Of a stretch of DNA of 64,000 nucleotides, positions 16,648 through 23,388 are shown piece by piece. The position numbers and the translations under genes are program-made. Source of the DNA: Halocatena marina (GTDB lineage: Archaea > Halobacteriota > Halobacteria > Halobacteriales > Haloarculaceae); the NCBI RefSeq assembly GCF_023276375.1, contig NZ_JALLPK010000001.1, positions 124,001-188,000 on the forward strand, in the 5' to 3' direction. The notes beneath the pieces are model-generated. The model worked only from the letters and a program-made list of their open reading frames with translations, had not been told where the DNA came from and did not search any database. Numbering within the stretch: the stretch's first letter is position 1; each line of letters begins with the position of its first letter.

Positions 16648-17616
16648 TCAAGCGTGCCCCATAGCGTGCTCCGTCAGTCGTTCTACCACCGCATCGTCGA
16701 CGCCGGTTGCTCGGTCGATAGCGTCGAAGGCCGCGCCTGCGACAGGGCTCATCGCCGGTTTCACAGCCCGGTAGCCTTCGGTGTCCGTAACCTGTCGACG
16801 AAGTTCGGCGGTCATGTACTCACTCAGGAGTACGCTGCCTGCCGGAGCAACGGCTACAGGCGTTTCAAGAAACCCACCGACGAGTCGGATACCGGTCACA
16901 ACCTCTGCAATTGCGTCATCGCAGATGGCTCGTGCAAAGGGATCTCCGTCTGCTGCTGCGCCTGTGATCAACGGTGCCACACGATCGAGTGGATTCCCAG
17001 ACAACGTGTTGGTGAACCGGTCTCCCTTGCGGACGGCCGATTGGAGGGTGACTACCGACTCGCAGTCCCAGCGCTCCAGTAGTCGATTCCCGAGTCGCCA
17101 GTCCGTGGGAGCTTCGCCACTGAGGAGTGCGTGGAGCGCTCGTTCGCCAAGATTGTGTGCACCGGCGCGGGCGTAGTGCAGACAGTCGTAGTTGCTGACC
17201 TGATCACCATCAGCCGTGATTCCAAAGACGAGAGAACCGGTGCCACCAATGGCTACGATACCTGCATCGTCACGGAGTGCCCCGATGTGGGCTACCACTG
17301 CGTCGTTAACCACGCGCGTCTCGCAGGCGAGCGCGTCGATAGCGAGGAACTGTTCAGCTTCCGTATAGCTCTGGGGTGTGGCGAGTCCCCCGATACCGGC
17401 TGTGAGTTCCGCTACGTCGCCCGGTGTTCGCTCAGCATCGGCGAGCGCAGTCTTGACTCCTTCGCGGAGATTCTGCCGCGCTTTTTCTGGGTCGTTGAAC
17501 TCGGTACTCGCGCCACCCCGTTCAGCAGTTCCCAGCACGCGTCCACCAACATTAGCGACGATAACGCGCGTCCGGGTGCCACCCCCGTCGATGCCGACAA
17601 CCACGTCGTTAGTCAT
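16648..17616 (-). CDS. BadF/BadG/BcrA/BcrD ATPase family protein (N-acetylhexosamine-kinase-like)
   Basis: 322 residues of the ASKHA (actin/hexokinase) fold. The phosphate-1 motif is VGIDGGGTRTRVIV at residues 7-20. Adenosine-side motifs include IVAIGGTGSLVFG and VAPAGSVLLSEYM. Single-domain family members of this length are mainly N-acetylglucosamine or related sugar kinases; the alternative is an activator ATPase, but the usual dehydratase partners are absent. No neighbouring sugar genes help define the substrate. Confidence 0.85.
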   Translation of the reverse strand: MTNDVVVGIDGGGTRTRVIVANVGGRVLGTAERGGASTEFNDPEKARQNLREGVKTALADAERTPGDVAELTAGIGGLATPQSYTEAEQFLAIDALACETRVVNDAVVAHIGALRDDAGIVAIGGTGSLVFGITADGDQVSNYDCLHYARAGAHNLGERALHALLSGEAPTDWRLGNRLLERWDCESVVTLQSAVRKGDRFTNTLSGNPLDRVAPLITGAAADGDPFARAICDDAIAEVVTGIRLVGGFLETPVAVAPAGSVLLSEYMTAELRRQVTDTEGYRAVKPAMSPVAGAAFDAIDRATGVDDAVVERLTEHAMGHA

Positions 17617-17642
17617 CTATCAGATACGTGTGGGCGGATGAG

Positions 17643-17867
17643 GTAAAGCCTGTGTGCACCTCTGTGGATTCAGGTGATGTAGTGGTTGTGATTAATACTG
17701 CCCGACATTCTCGATGGATCGCCGGATGGTCTGCACCATCACGTGTCTACAACACAACTTGCAGCGCACAGACTCATAGCGATTGATGAAGAAGGCTCTT
17801 CGAGAACGTCGGATACAGTGAACCACACGACCGCATCGCTCCAATTCAGAACTGTTCAGAAAACGAA
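17643..17867. other. Intergenic region, no gene supported
   Basis: About 225 bases between the ATPase start and the tRNA-Arg. Open frames here read through the tRNA and are not credible. No hairpin or repeat was recognised. Confidence 0.4.
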
Positions 17868-17942
17868 CGGGCGCTGAGGGATTTGAACCCCCGGCAACTT
17901 GGTCCGAAGCCAAGCACTCTGTCCAGGCTGAGCTAAGCGCCC
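17868..17942 (-). tRNA. tRNA-Arg (anticodon TCG)
   Basis: Read on the minus strand: acceptor GGGCGCT with AGCGCCC, D arm TAGCTCAGCCTGGACAGAGT, anticodon stem CTTGG/CCAAG around loop CTTCGGA (anticodon TCG, decoding CGA), and T arm CGGGGGTTCAAATCCCT. Discriminator G, no encoded CCA, no intron. Divergent from the DGGGP synthase gene. Confidence 0.95.
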
Positions 17943-18023
17943 TATCTGTTACTTTCGTCGGAATAATTTAAACCTGTCCATCGCTTTCGCACCGCTTATT
18001 TCATTGCCACGGCACCGCTTTGC

Positions 18024-18887
18024 ATGGACAGGCTGCGTGGATTGGTCGAACTCACTCGCCCCGTGAATGCCATTGCCGCCGGAGTACTCACACTCATCGG
18101 CGCGTACGTTGCTGGTGGTATCGCTACCGAATCATTTCAGGCCGGGATGGCTGGTGCAGCCACCGTTCTTGCAGCCGGGGCGGGGAACACGATCAACGAC
18201 TACTTCGATCGGGAGATCGATCGAATCAATGCTCCTGATCGACCGATCCCTCGTGGTGCGGTTACGCCGCGTGAGGCTCTTATCTTCAGCGTCGTAAGCT
18301 TCATCGTCGCGATCGTGCTGGCATTCACGCTCCCGACGCTCGCTATCGCCATTGCAGCGGTCGACCTCGTTGCCCTCATCGCCTATACTGAGCTGTTCAA
18401 GGGTCTTCCCGGCGTCGGCAACGTCGTCGTCGCCTGCCTCGGTGGCAGTACGTTCCTGTTTGGTGGTGCGGCAGTGGCAGGTAACGATCTGGCGATGGCA
18501 AGCAGTAATCTCGCCGTGGTTGGCACACTTGCAGTGCTGGCTGCACTTTCAACGATCACACGCGAAATCGTGAAAGATGTCGAGGATATTGTCGGTGATC
18601 GAGAGGAGGGACTCAACACGTTACCGATCGCTATCGGTGAACGAGCATCGCTTTCTCTCGCGCTCGCGTGTACTATTCTTACTGTTCTCGTAAGTCCGCT
18701 CCCCTACCTTCTCGGAACATTCGGTATCGCGTATCTCGTGGTTGTTATCCCGGCAGATGTGATCCTCCTTCTCGCGTCCGTCGAGAGCTTTCGTGATCCG
18801 ACAGCCGCCCAGTCCCACATTAAATACGGGATGTTCCTCGCGGCAGCAGCGTTCGTCGCCGGTCGAGCAGTTCCACTATCTCTATAA
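18024..18887 (+). CDS. Digeranylgeranylglyceryl phosphate synthase (UbiA superfamily)
   Basis: 287 residues, polytopic membrane prenyltransferase. It attaches the second geranylgeranyl chain to geranylgeranylglyceryl phosphate, making the core of archaeal ether lipids. Prenyl-diphosphate/Mg motifs are NTINDYFDREIDRINAPDRP (the first Asp-rich loop) and REIVKDVEDIVGDREEG (the second). Several hydrophobic helices surround them. The start LRGLVELTRPVNAIAAG matches the family. A TATA-like cttattt lies about 28 bases before the ATG. The next gene follows on the same strand after 55 bases with its own promoter-like ggcttttac. Confidence 0.93.
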   Translation: MDRLRGLVELTRPVNAIAAGVLTLIGAYVAGGIATESFQAGMAGAATVLAAGAGNTINDYFDREIDRINAPDRPIPRGAVTPREALIFSVVSFIVAIVLAFTLPTLAIAIAAVDLVALIAYTELFKGLPGVGNVVVACLGGSTFLFGGAAVAGNDLAMASSNLAVVGTLAVLAALSTITREIVKDVEDIVGDREEGLNTLPIAIGERASLSLALACTILTVLVSPLPYLLGTFGIAYLVVVIPADVILLLASVESFRDPTAAQSHIKYGMFLAAAAFVAGRAVPLSL

Positions 18888-18942
18888 TCATTAACGCGCG
18901 TATCGGGAGCAGGCTTTTACCCGTTTCAGTGGTAGTAGCTGT

Positions 18943-19356
18943 ATGGCCACACAGCCATCGGGCGACGATATCCTTCGCACGATTCTCGATCACGACACCA
19001 TCGCTGTCGTCGGCTGTTCGTCGACACCTGGTAAAGACGCACACGAAATCCCGAAATATATGGATGAGAACGGATACACGGTTATTCCCGTCAATCCGTA
19101 CGCAGACGAGATCCTCGGACGAACAGCCCACGATTCACTCGGCGATGTCGATACCGAGATCGATGTCGTCAACGTATTCCGACCGAGCGAAGAAGTCGCT
19201 GACATCGTCGATGATGTTCTTGAACGGGAGGACGTGCGTGCCGTCTGGCTCCAGCTCGGTATCCGAGACGACGAAGCTGGCCAGCGTATTGAATCGTCCG
19301 AACGAGAGTTCGTTCAAGATCGCTGCATGAAAGTGGAACACAAGCGGCTGGTCTAA
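18943..19356 (+). CDS. CoA-binding domain protein (YccU type)
   Basis: 137 residues of a single Rossmann-like CoA-binding domain: TIAVVGCSSTPGKDAHEIPKYM (nucleotide loop), GYTVIPVNPYADEILG, VVNVFRPSEEV and VWLQLGIRDDEA. Homologues are related to the CoA-binding part of succinyl-CoA synthetases, and their physiological role is unclear. A TATA-like ggcttttac is about 27 bases before the ATG. The stop is 8 bases from that of the convergent repeat-bearing gene. Confidence 0.88.
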   Translation: MATQPSGDDILRTILDHDTIAVVGCSSTPGKDAHEIPKYMDENGYTVIPVNPYADEILGRTAHDSLGDVDTEIDVVNVFRPSEEVADIVDDVLEREDVRAVWLQLGIRDDEAGQRIESSEREFVQDRCMKVEHKRLV

Positions 19357-19364
19357 CTCACCAC

Positions 19365-19823
19365 TCACCCGTTTTGCGGCCTTCGATCAGACGAAGATGG
19401 TCCCTGAGCAGTACCTTGTCCTTGTCTACGACCTTGATCGTATCCTTGGCCCTGCCCTTGGTCATATCCTTGGCCCTGCCCTTGATCGTATCCTTGGCCC
19501 TGCCCTTGGTCGTATCCTTGTCCCTGCCCTTGGTCGTACCCTTGACCGTGTTGTCCCTGTCCTGGGGTGGCCTGATCGGGTGCATTCGTGTCAACGTTTT
19601 CGATAACTTCGTCCACGTCGATCCCTTGTTGTTCTGCCACTCGTTCGAGGAGCGCGCGTGTGACTTCGTGTTCGTACCGGAGCTGATCGACTTCCGTATT
19701 CGTCCGCTCGACGGTTTCGCGGAGTCCCATGAGTTGCTCTCGGAGGTCGTTCAGCCTTGCATACAGGTCCTCAGCCATGTTAGCGACCTTCTGGAGCTTT
19801 TTTGCAGTTCCACCAAGTCCCAT
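19365..19823 (-). CDS. DUF5798 family coiled-coil protein with in-frame Tyr-Asp-Gln-Gly repeat tail
   Basis: 152 residues from the ATG at 19823 (MGLGGTAKKLQKV). Residues 1-80 form a conserved helical/coiled-coil region (LYARLNDLREQLMGLRETV ... EVTRALLERVAEQQGIDVDEV) typical of the haloarchaeal DUF5798 family. The remainder is low complexity: five GYDQGQGQ-type octapeptides, the last altered to GYDQGRRQ. A frame extending 16 codons upstream exists but lacks family similarity. The function is unknown; the N-terminal helix could oligomerise. The tail length probably varies among strains because it is encoded by a 24-bp DNA repeat. Confidence 0.75.
   Translation of the reverse strand: MGLGGTAKKLQKVANMAEDLYARLNDLREQLMGLRETVERTNTEVDQLRYEHEVTRALLERVAEQQGIDVDEVIENVDTNAPDQATPGQGQHGQGYDQGQGQGYDQGQGQGYDQGQGQGYDQGQGQGYDQGRRQGQGTAQGPSSSDRRPQNG
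19420..19560 (-). repeat. 24-bp tandem repeat coding GQGQGYDQ
   Basis: About five imperfect copies of a 24-base unit (on the plus strand of the form gccctgcccttgatcgtatc + cttg). Each encodes one octapeptide in the DUF5798 protein. Copies differ at a few positions, mainly gatc/ggtc alternation. Being in frame, gain or loss of units would not disrupt the gene. Confidence 0.85.
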
Positions 19824-19904
19824 ACATGAACCGAGGGCCGGAGGGTTGTGTACCTTGTGGTGGGATTTCACGAGAACTAAGCCGCTGGCACTCGGTCGTC
19901 TGGT

Positions 19905-20315
19905 ATGGACGACGTGCGCCTTGCCCCTACTGTCGGTATCGTTGCTTCCATCGCTTTCATCTCTGTTCTCGTACTACCATACTTCCTCATCAATGCCCGC
20001 TCGGTCGGTGCCTACTACGGAGCCGGACCGCTTAACCCGCTGCTCGGTGGGCTATTTACACTCGTTTGTATCATTATTTTTGCCGCTGGGAGACAAGATC
20101 GATCTGACCCGGCACTCGTTGCCGGTGTGGCTCTTGTATTCGGTGTCTTTATTTTCGGCTTCACTGCTATCTGGGCCGCAACTGTCCCGGCCAGTCTCGT
20201 GCTCTCGTTCCCGACCGTTGCTGTGTTTGAGTACCACCGCTTTGTGCTCGTTCTCAACTCTTTCATCATACCGTTGAGTGCAGCGTGGTACGCTTACGTG
20301 CTCGGCGTGCTGTAG
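19905..20315 (+). CDS. Conserved four-helix membrane protein, unknown function
   Basis: 136 residues with four predicted membrane segments: TVGIVASIAFISVLVLPYFL, PLLGGLFTLVCIIIFAA, LVAGVALVFGVFIFGFTAIW and the C-terminal FVLVLNSFIIPLSAAWYAYVL. It resembles small haloarchaeal integral membrane proteins of unknown role. It diverges from the DUF5798 gene (82 bases apart). Convergent with the gene at 20566; the gap contains a pentanucleotide tract. Confidence 0.7.
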   Translation: MDDVRLAPTVGIVASIAFISVLVLPYFLINARSVGAYYGAGPLNPLLGGLFTLVCIIIFAAGRQDRSDPALVAGVALVFGVFIFGFTAIWAATVPASLVLSFPTVAVFEYHRFVLVLNSFIIPLSAAWYAYVLGVL

Positions 20316-20425
20316 CACAATGTAGTATATTACCTCGAAATGAACTGTACAGGACGAGATGTCAGCGGTACGAAGCACATATGATTAGCTGAGCTGTCGG
20401 ACGAGCAGTGCTCAATGGGGTTCAT

Positions 20426-20475
20426 TTGATTTGATCTGATTTGATCTGATCTGATCTGATCTGACCTGTCCTGAG
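20426..20475. repeat. Pentanucleotide tandem tract (YTGAT)
   Basis: Ten 5-base units in register: ttgat, ttgat, ctgat, ttgat, then ctgat four times or near variants, ending ctgac, ctgtc, ctgag. Situated in the gap between two convergent genes, about 110 bases after one stop and 90 bases before the other. Confidence 0.85.
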
Positions 20476-20565
20476 TATTCTGCTCCGGGCGTTCTTCGAT
20501 CTGGCTCAATCGTGTTTAGTGCGGGCATCACTGGCTTACCGGTGCTCTGTCTCTGCCTCGTACTG

Positions 20566-20919
20566 TTATCGTGTATCGTACAAGATGACTTCTGCTTCAA
20601 TCTCTTGTCGCTGTGGTGCATCTGTTGGACTCAAACAGATGCTGTCGGGTGTATCGAACACGATGATTGATCCCTGTTCATTGTGAGGCGTACGGAGTTG
20701 TGCACTGACTTCCGGACGGCCGTTGACCATATCGAGCTCGAAACTTGCAACAATAAACGAATCCTCTCTGCCTGTTTCCACCGAGCGAACGTGAATGCGA
20801 TCATTGACCCGAAGATCGGTAACTCGATCGACAGTTTGCGTGTTGTTTCGGTTAGCCATGTGTAGTACAGATAGTCCATACGAATCATCGTACACAAACG
20901 TTTCCACTTCTCGATACAT
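20566..20919 (-). CDS. Hypothetical acidic protein
   Basis: 117 residues with no family I recognise. The sequence alternates short beta-like segments (DRIHVRSVETGREDSFIVASFEL, SAQLRT, SIIVFD) and looks like a small soluble beta-domain. The ATG at 20919 is preceded at about -25 by an AT-rich box (ttttattatttt, minus strand), supporting a leaderless start; an internal Met (MANRNN, 20859) would give 97 residues. Convergent with the four-helix membrane protein gene. Confidence 0.55.
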   Translation of the reverse strand: MYREVETFVYDDSYGLSVLHMANRNNTQTVDRVTDLRVNDRIHVRSVETGREDSFIVASFELDMVNGRPEVSAQLRTPHNEQGSIIVFDTPDSICLSPTDAPQRQEIEAEVILYDTR

Positions 20920-21017
20920 AGGTATTCAATTGTGTAAAATAATAAAATAGTAGAATAGCAGAAAAAGTGTAATGCGATACTTAGCAAAAACAGGCTAAGA
21001 ATCGAATGAAGTCCGCT

Positions 21018-22001
21018 TCAGACGTAGAGGAGGGCGTCGTCTTCGAAGACGGCGTAGCCGATGGCTTCGGGGACGTGTTCGACTTCGGTGTCAGCACTCT
21101 GTTCTTCCTCGACAGCGACGGTTGCACCAGTTCCGTCGATATCGCTCACGCGGGTGGTGGCGGTGTTGTGCCCGGCGAGTGTCTGCATGTCGGCGAGGCA
21201 GATGGGTGAGTCGTAGTCGTTTGCGAACTCGAGTGGGTAATCGTCGTGCGTGACGGTCTGGGTGGTGGCGTCGACTTCGAAGCCGCCGAGGATCGAATCG
21301 AGCTTGCCAAGCGGCGGATCGAGGATGCCCTCACCGGGTTCGAGCGCGATGTAGCCAACCGTTTCCGAGCGGTGGAACTGTTGGTAGCGCTCCTGTTCTT
21401 GGAGTTTGACGGTGAACTGGTTGGTGCCCGCGACGTCGACGCGGGTGGTGATGGAATCGCCCTTGCCGGCGGCATCGCCGCGGCGGCCGTTATGCGTCTG
21501 TGCCTGTGCAAAGACGGTGGGGCGCTGGGAGAACGACTGCGTGAAGGAGACGCTCTGTGCAGTGGTGTTAGCGGCGACGAAGCCAGCTTCGGCGTTGAGG
21601 AGTGCGCCGACGAGTTCGTGGACACCGCGTGCCATCGCAAGGAAGTGTAGTTCTTCGGCGGCGTGCTCGCCGTCTTGGTAATCCCACTCTTCGAGGCGGA
21701 ACTCAAAGCCGTTCCGGGTAACCTTCCGGATGTGGACATCGACGGGTGCCGCCTCGTTTGCGGTGACGGGGTTCATGATAACGACGGGGGTGAGTGCAAA
21801 CGGGATATCGAATGAGACACGGGCCCAGCGGTCGGGATCGCTCTGACCAGCGACGATTCGGCCAGTTTGGCCGATGACCGAGGGACCACCGACGGCAGGC
21901 AGTGCCCGCCCTCGGGTAGTTGCGATACGACTAACTCCGGCTGATGTTGCACCAGCAGCCGCCAATTGCAAAAATCGGCGACGAGACTTGTCTCGGACCA
22001 T
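21018..22001 (-). CDS. Tat-exported protein with two H-type-lectin-like domains
   Basis: 327 residues. DKSRRRFLQLAAAGATSAG is a twin-arginine signal. Two similar beta domains follow. The first (about 55-130) has VSFDIPFALTPVVIM ... NGFEFRLEEWDYQDGEH; the second (about 140-225) has FSQRPTVFAQAQT ... FTVKLQEQE ... ETVGYIALEPG. The GFEhrLEEWdY.DG.H / LQEQE..H.sETVGYiA signature is that of H-type lectin (discoidin-like) domains, which bind sugars in eukaryotes; the ligand here is unknown. It is probably secreted or at the cell surface. Its third-position GC looks higher than that of the AT-rich flank beside it. A TATA-like ctttaaatc is about 33 bases before the ATG. Confidence 0.7.
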   Translation of the reverse strand: MVRDKSRRRFLQLAAAGATSAGVSRIATTRGRALPAVGGPSVIGQTGRIVAGQSDPDRWARVSFDIPFALTPVVIMNPVTANEAAPVDVHIRKVTRNGFEFRLEEWDYQDGEHAAEELHFLAMARGVHELVGALLNAEAGFVAANTTAQSVSFTQSFSQRPTVFAQAQTHNGRRGDAAGKGDSITTRVDVAGTNQFTVKLQEQERYQQFHRSETVGYIALEPGEGILDPPLGKLDSILGGFEVDATTQTVTHDDYPLEFANDYDSPICLADMQTLAGHNTATTRVSDIDGTGATVAVEEEQSADTEVEHVPEAIGYAVFEDDALLYV

Positions 22002-22395
22002 AGCGAAATATCATATGAGTAGGTGTGATTTAAAGATGTTCATTTCATGGTACACTGCGGGTTTTATCATTAATTGATATTTGTGTTAAACAGTGTAATA
22101 ATGCACGATTCTATTGATGATTATACGTAGATTCCAATGAGTGCGGTCGAAATATCTTATAGTAGATCATTAAATTTTCTCTTCATATTCATATTCTTGT
22201 TTTGTTTTGTTGGTAATGTTTGCCACATGCCATATATGGCAAAGACTATTAAGGAAGATATGTTGGCTATTCAGTTATTAATCGTTCGGTGATTTCAGTG
22301 GGCCGACGTCGTGTGGTTTGTGCAGTGATATCGATGGAGAGCGTGGTCAACCCGTTCTCGAAATCTTCAAAGGGAAGCCAATACGAGGGACACTA
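22002..22395. other. AT-rich regulatory region upstream of the nuo genes
   Basis: 394 bases between the divergent lectin-like gene and nuoJ1. Mostly AT-rich, with a palindrome (22229-22240) nested in a longer inverted repeat (22219-22243) and two TATA-like elements (actattaagg, gttattaatcg). An open frame in phase with nuoJ1 runs from about 22282, but its sequence resembles neither NuoJ nor NuoI, so I treat it as untranslated leader. Confidence 0.5.
22219..22243. promoter_or_regulatory. Inverted repeat TTTGCCA-N11-TGGCAAA with inner palindrome GCCATATATGGC
   Basis: TTTGCCA (22219-22225) and TGGCAAA (22237-22243) are exact reverse complements. Overlapping them, GCCATATATGGC (22229-22240) is a perfect 12-bp palindrome. 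The site lies directly upstream of the putative nuo promoter, a position expected for a regulator of respiratory genes. No cognate protein is known from the window. Confidence 0.45.
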
Positions 22396-22668
22396 ATGGC
22401 TGTAGCACCGTACGAGACATTGGCATTCGCGCTGTTTGCCGTTATCACAGTGGGAAGCAGTTTAGGCGTCGTCCTCGTGCGCGACGTTTGGCACTCTGCT
22501 CTCCTACTGGGGATCGCGTTACTTTCGGTAGCAGTGCACTACGTCATGCGCCAAGCGGCGTTCGTGGCAACGATGCAGGTGCTCGTATACGTCGGGGGCG
22601 TCCTGATTTTGATCACATTCGCGGTTATGCTCACCCGCGATAGCTCGGGTGAGGAGGCGGTCGCATGA
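22396..22668 (+). CDS. nuoJ1: NADH-quinone oxidoreductase subunit J, N-terminal half
   Basis: 90 residues, three membrane helices; LGVVLVRDVWHSALLLGIALLSVAVHYVM and QVLVYVGGVLILITFAVML are typical NuoJ sequences. In haloarchaea NuoJ is split into two genes and this is the first half. It belongs to the proton-pumping membrane arm of complex I (in haloarchaea fed by an electron donor other than NADH in many species, since NuoEFG are missing). The stop overlaps the next start (ATGA). The ATG at 22396 fits the family; a longer frame upstream does not. Confidence 0.9.
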   Translation: MAVAPYETLAFALFAVITVGSSLGVVLVRDVWHSALLLGIALLSVAVHYVMRQAAFVATMQVLVYVGGVLILITFAVMLTRDSSGEEAVA

Positions 22669-23084
22669 CGACTCGCCCACGGTTGAAACTCGGCCGTCAT
22701 CTCATTCCAGGGATGGCTGCGGTCGCTCTGTTCGTTGTCATGGCAGCAGCGTTCCTATCAGCTGAGTTTCCAGCACCACAGGGGTTCGGCGAGGGATCAA
22801 TCACTGCGAGTATCGGCTATGCGATGTTCGATCTCGAAGGACCGATCCCATCAGAGAACTTCCTCGTCACGTTCGAGATTATCGATGTTGTCCTCGTGGC
22901 TGCACTCGCCGCCGCCGTGATGCTCGCCCGGCGTGAGAGCGGTAAAGGACCCCTATCCGGACCTGGATCTGAATCCGGATCCGGATCCGGATCTGAATCC
23001 GAATCTAACGATGGGCTCACGGACATGGATGTTCGAACAGACGGTGGAGACGGTACGGACGCGCACACGGAGGACGATCATTGA
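22665..23084 (+). CDS. nuoJ2: NADH-quinone oxidoreductase subunit J, C-terminal half
   Basis: 139 residues with two membrane helices (PGMAAVALFVVMAAAFLSAEF and LVTFEIIDVVLVAALAAAVMLARRE), matching the C-terminal half of NuoJ. The last ~45 residues are an unusual soluble tail rich in Gly, Ser and Glu, encoded by a short repeat, then an acidic end. It overlaps nuoJ1 and nuoK by 4 bases each, so translation is probably coupled. Confidence 0.88.
   Translation: MTTRPRLKLGRHLIPGMAAVALFVVMAAAFLSAEFPAPQGFGEGSITASIGYAMFDLEGPIPSENFLVTFEIIDVVLVAALAAAVMLARRESGKGPLSGPGSESGSGSGSESESNDGLTDMDVRTDGGDGTDAHTEDDH
22955..23007 (+). repeat. Short TCCGGA-based repeat in the nuoJ2 3' end
   Basis: Repeated ccggatctgaat / ccggatccggat units encode an alternating Gly-Ser-Glu stretch of about 17 residues between the last membrane helix and the acidic C-terminus of NuoJ2. 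Imperfect hexamer periodicity keeps the frame. Confidence 0.65.
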
Positions 23085-23386
23085 TGGTTCCATCAGAGTA
23101 TTATCTTGTCCTCTCGGCAGCAGTGTTCTGTATTGGCCTGTTTGGTGTTCTGACGCGTCGGAACGCGTTGGTGTTCCTGATGAGCGTCGAGTTGATGTTG
23201 AACGCAGCGAACATCAACCTCGTCGCCTTCTCGGTTCAGAACGGAAATCTCACTGGGCAGGTGTTCAGCCTGTTCACGATGGCGCTCGCCGCTGCAGAAG
23301 TCGCCGTCGGAATCGGTATCATCCTCGTACTCTATCGCAACTTCAATGATGTGGACGTCACGACAGCAACGACAATGAGGTGGTAA
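23081..23386 (+). CDS. nuoK: NADH-quinone oxidoreductase subunit K
   Basis: 101 residues, three helices, the standard length for NuoK. YYLVLSAAVFCIGLFGVLTRRNALVFLMSVELMLNAANINLV contains the family's conserved Glu in the second helix (VELMLN), and the third helix carries AAAEVAVGIGIIL with the second conserved Glu. Both glutamates take part in proton transfer. Membrane arm of complex I, MrpC-like. Confidence 0.96.
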   Translation: MMVPSEYYLVLSAAVFCIGLFGVLTRRNALVFLMSVELMLNAANINLVAFSVQNGNLTGQVFSLFTMALAAAEVAVGIGIILVLYRNFNDVDVTTATTMRW

Positions 23387-23388
23387 TC

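Noticed and set aside
16432..16648. Frame with one strong hydrophobic helix (VLVVIYQFFLYVGFVLLW)
   Set aside because: It runs on into the antisense of the BadF-type gene, starts at GTG without a promoter, and has no similarity to known proteins.
19420..19560. Regularly spaced repeats considered as a CRISPR array
   Set aside because: The 24-bp units are contiguous without spacers and in frame with the DUF5798 coding sequence.
22318..22395. N-terminal extension of nuoJ1 or remnant of nuoI
   Set aside because: The 26 extra residues resemble neither NuoJ N-termini nor NuoI C-termini; the ATG at 22396 gives the usual NuoJ start.
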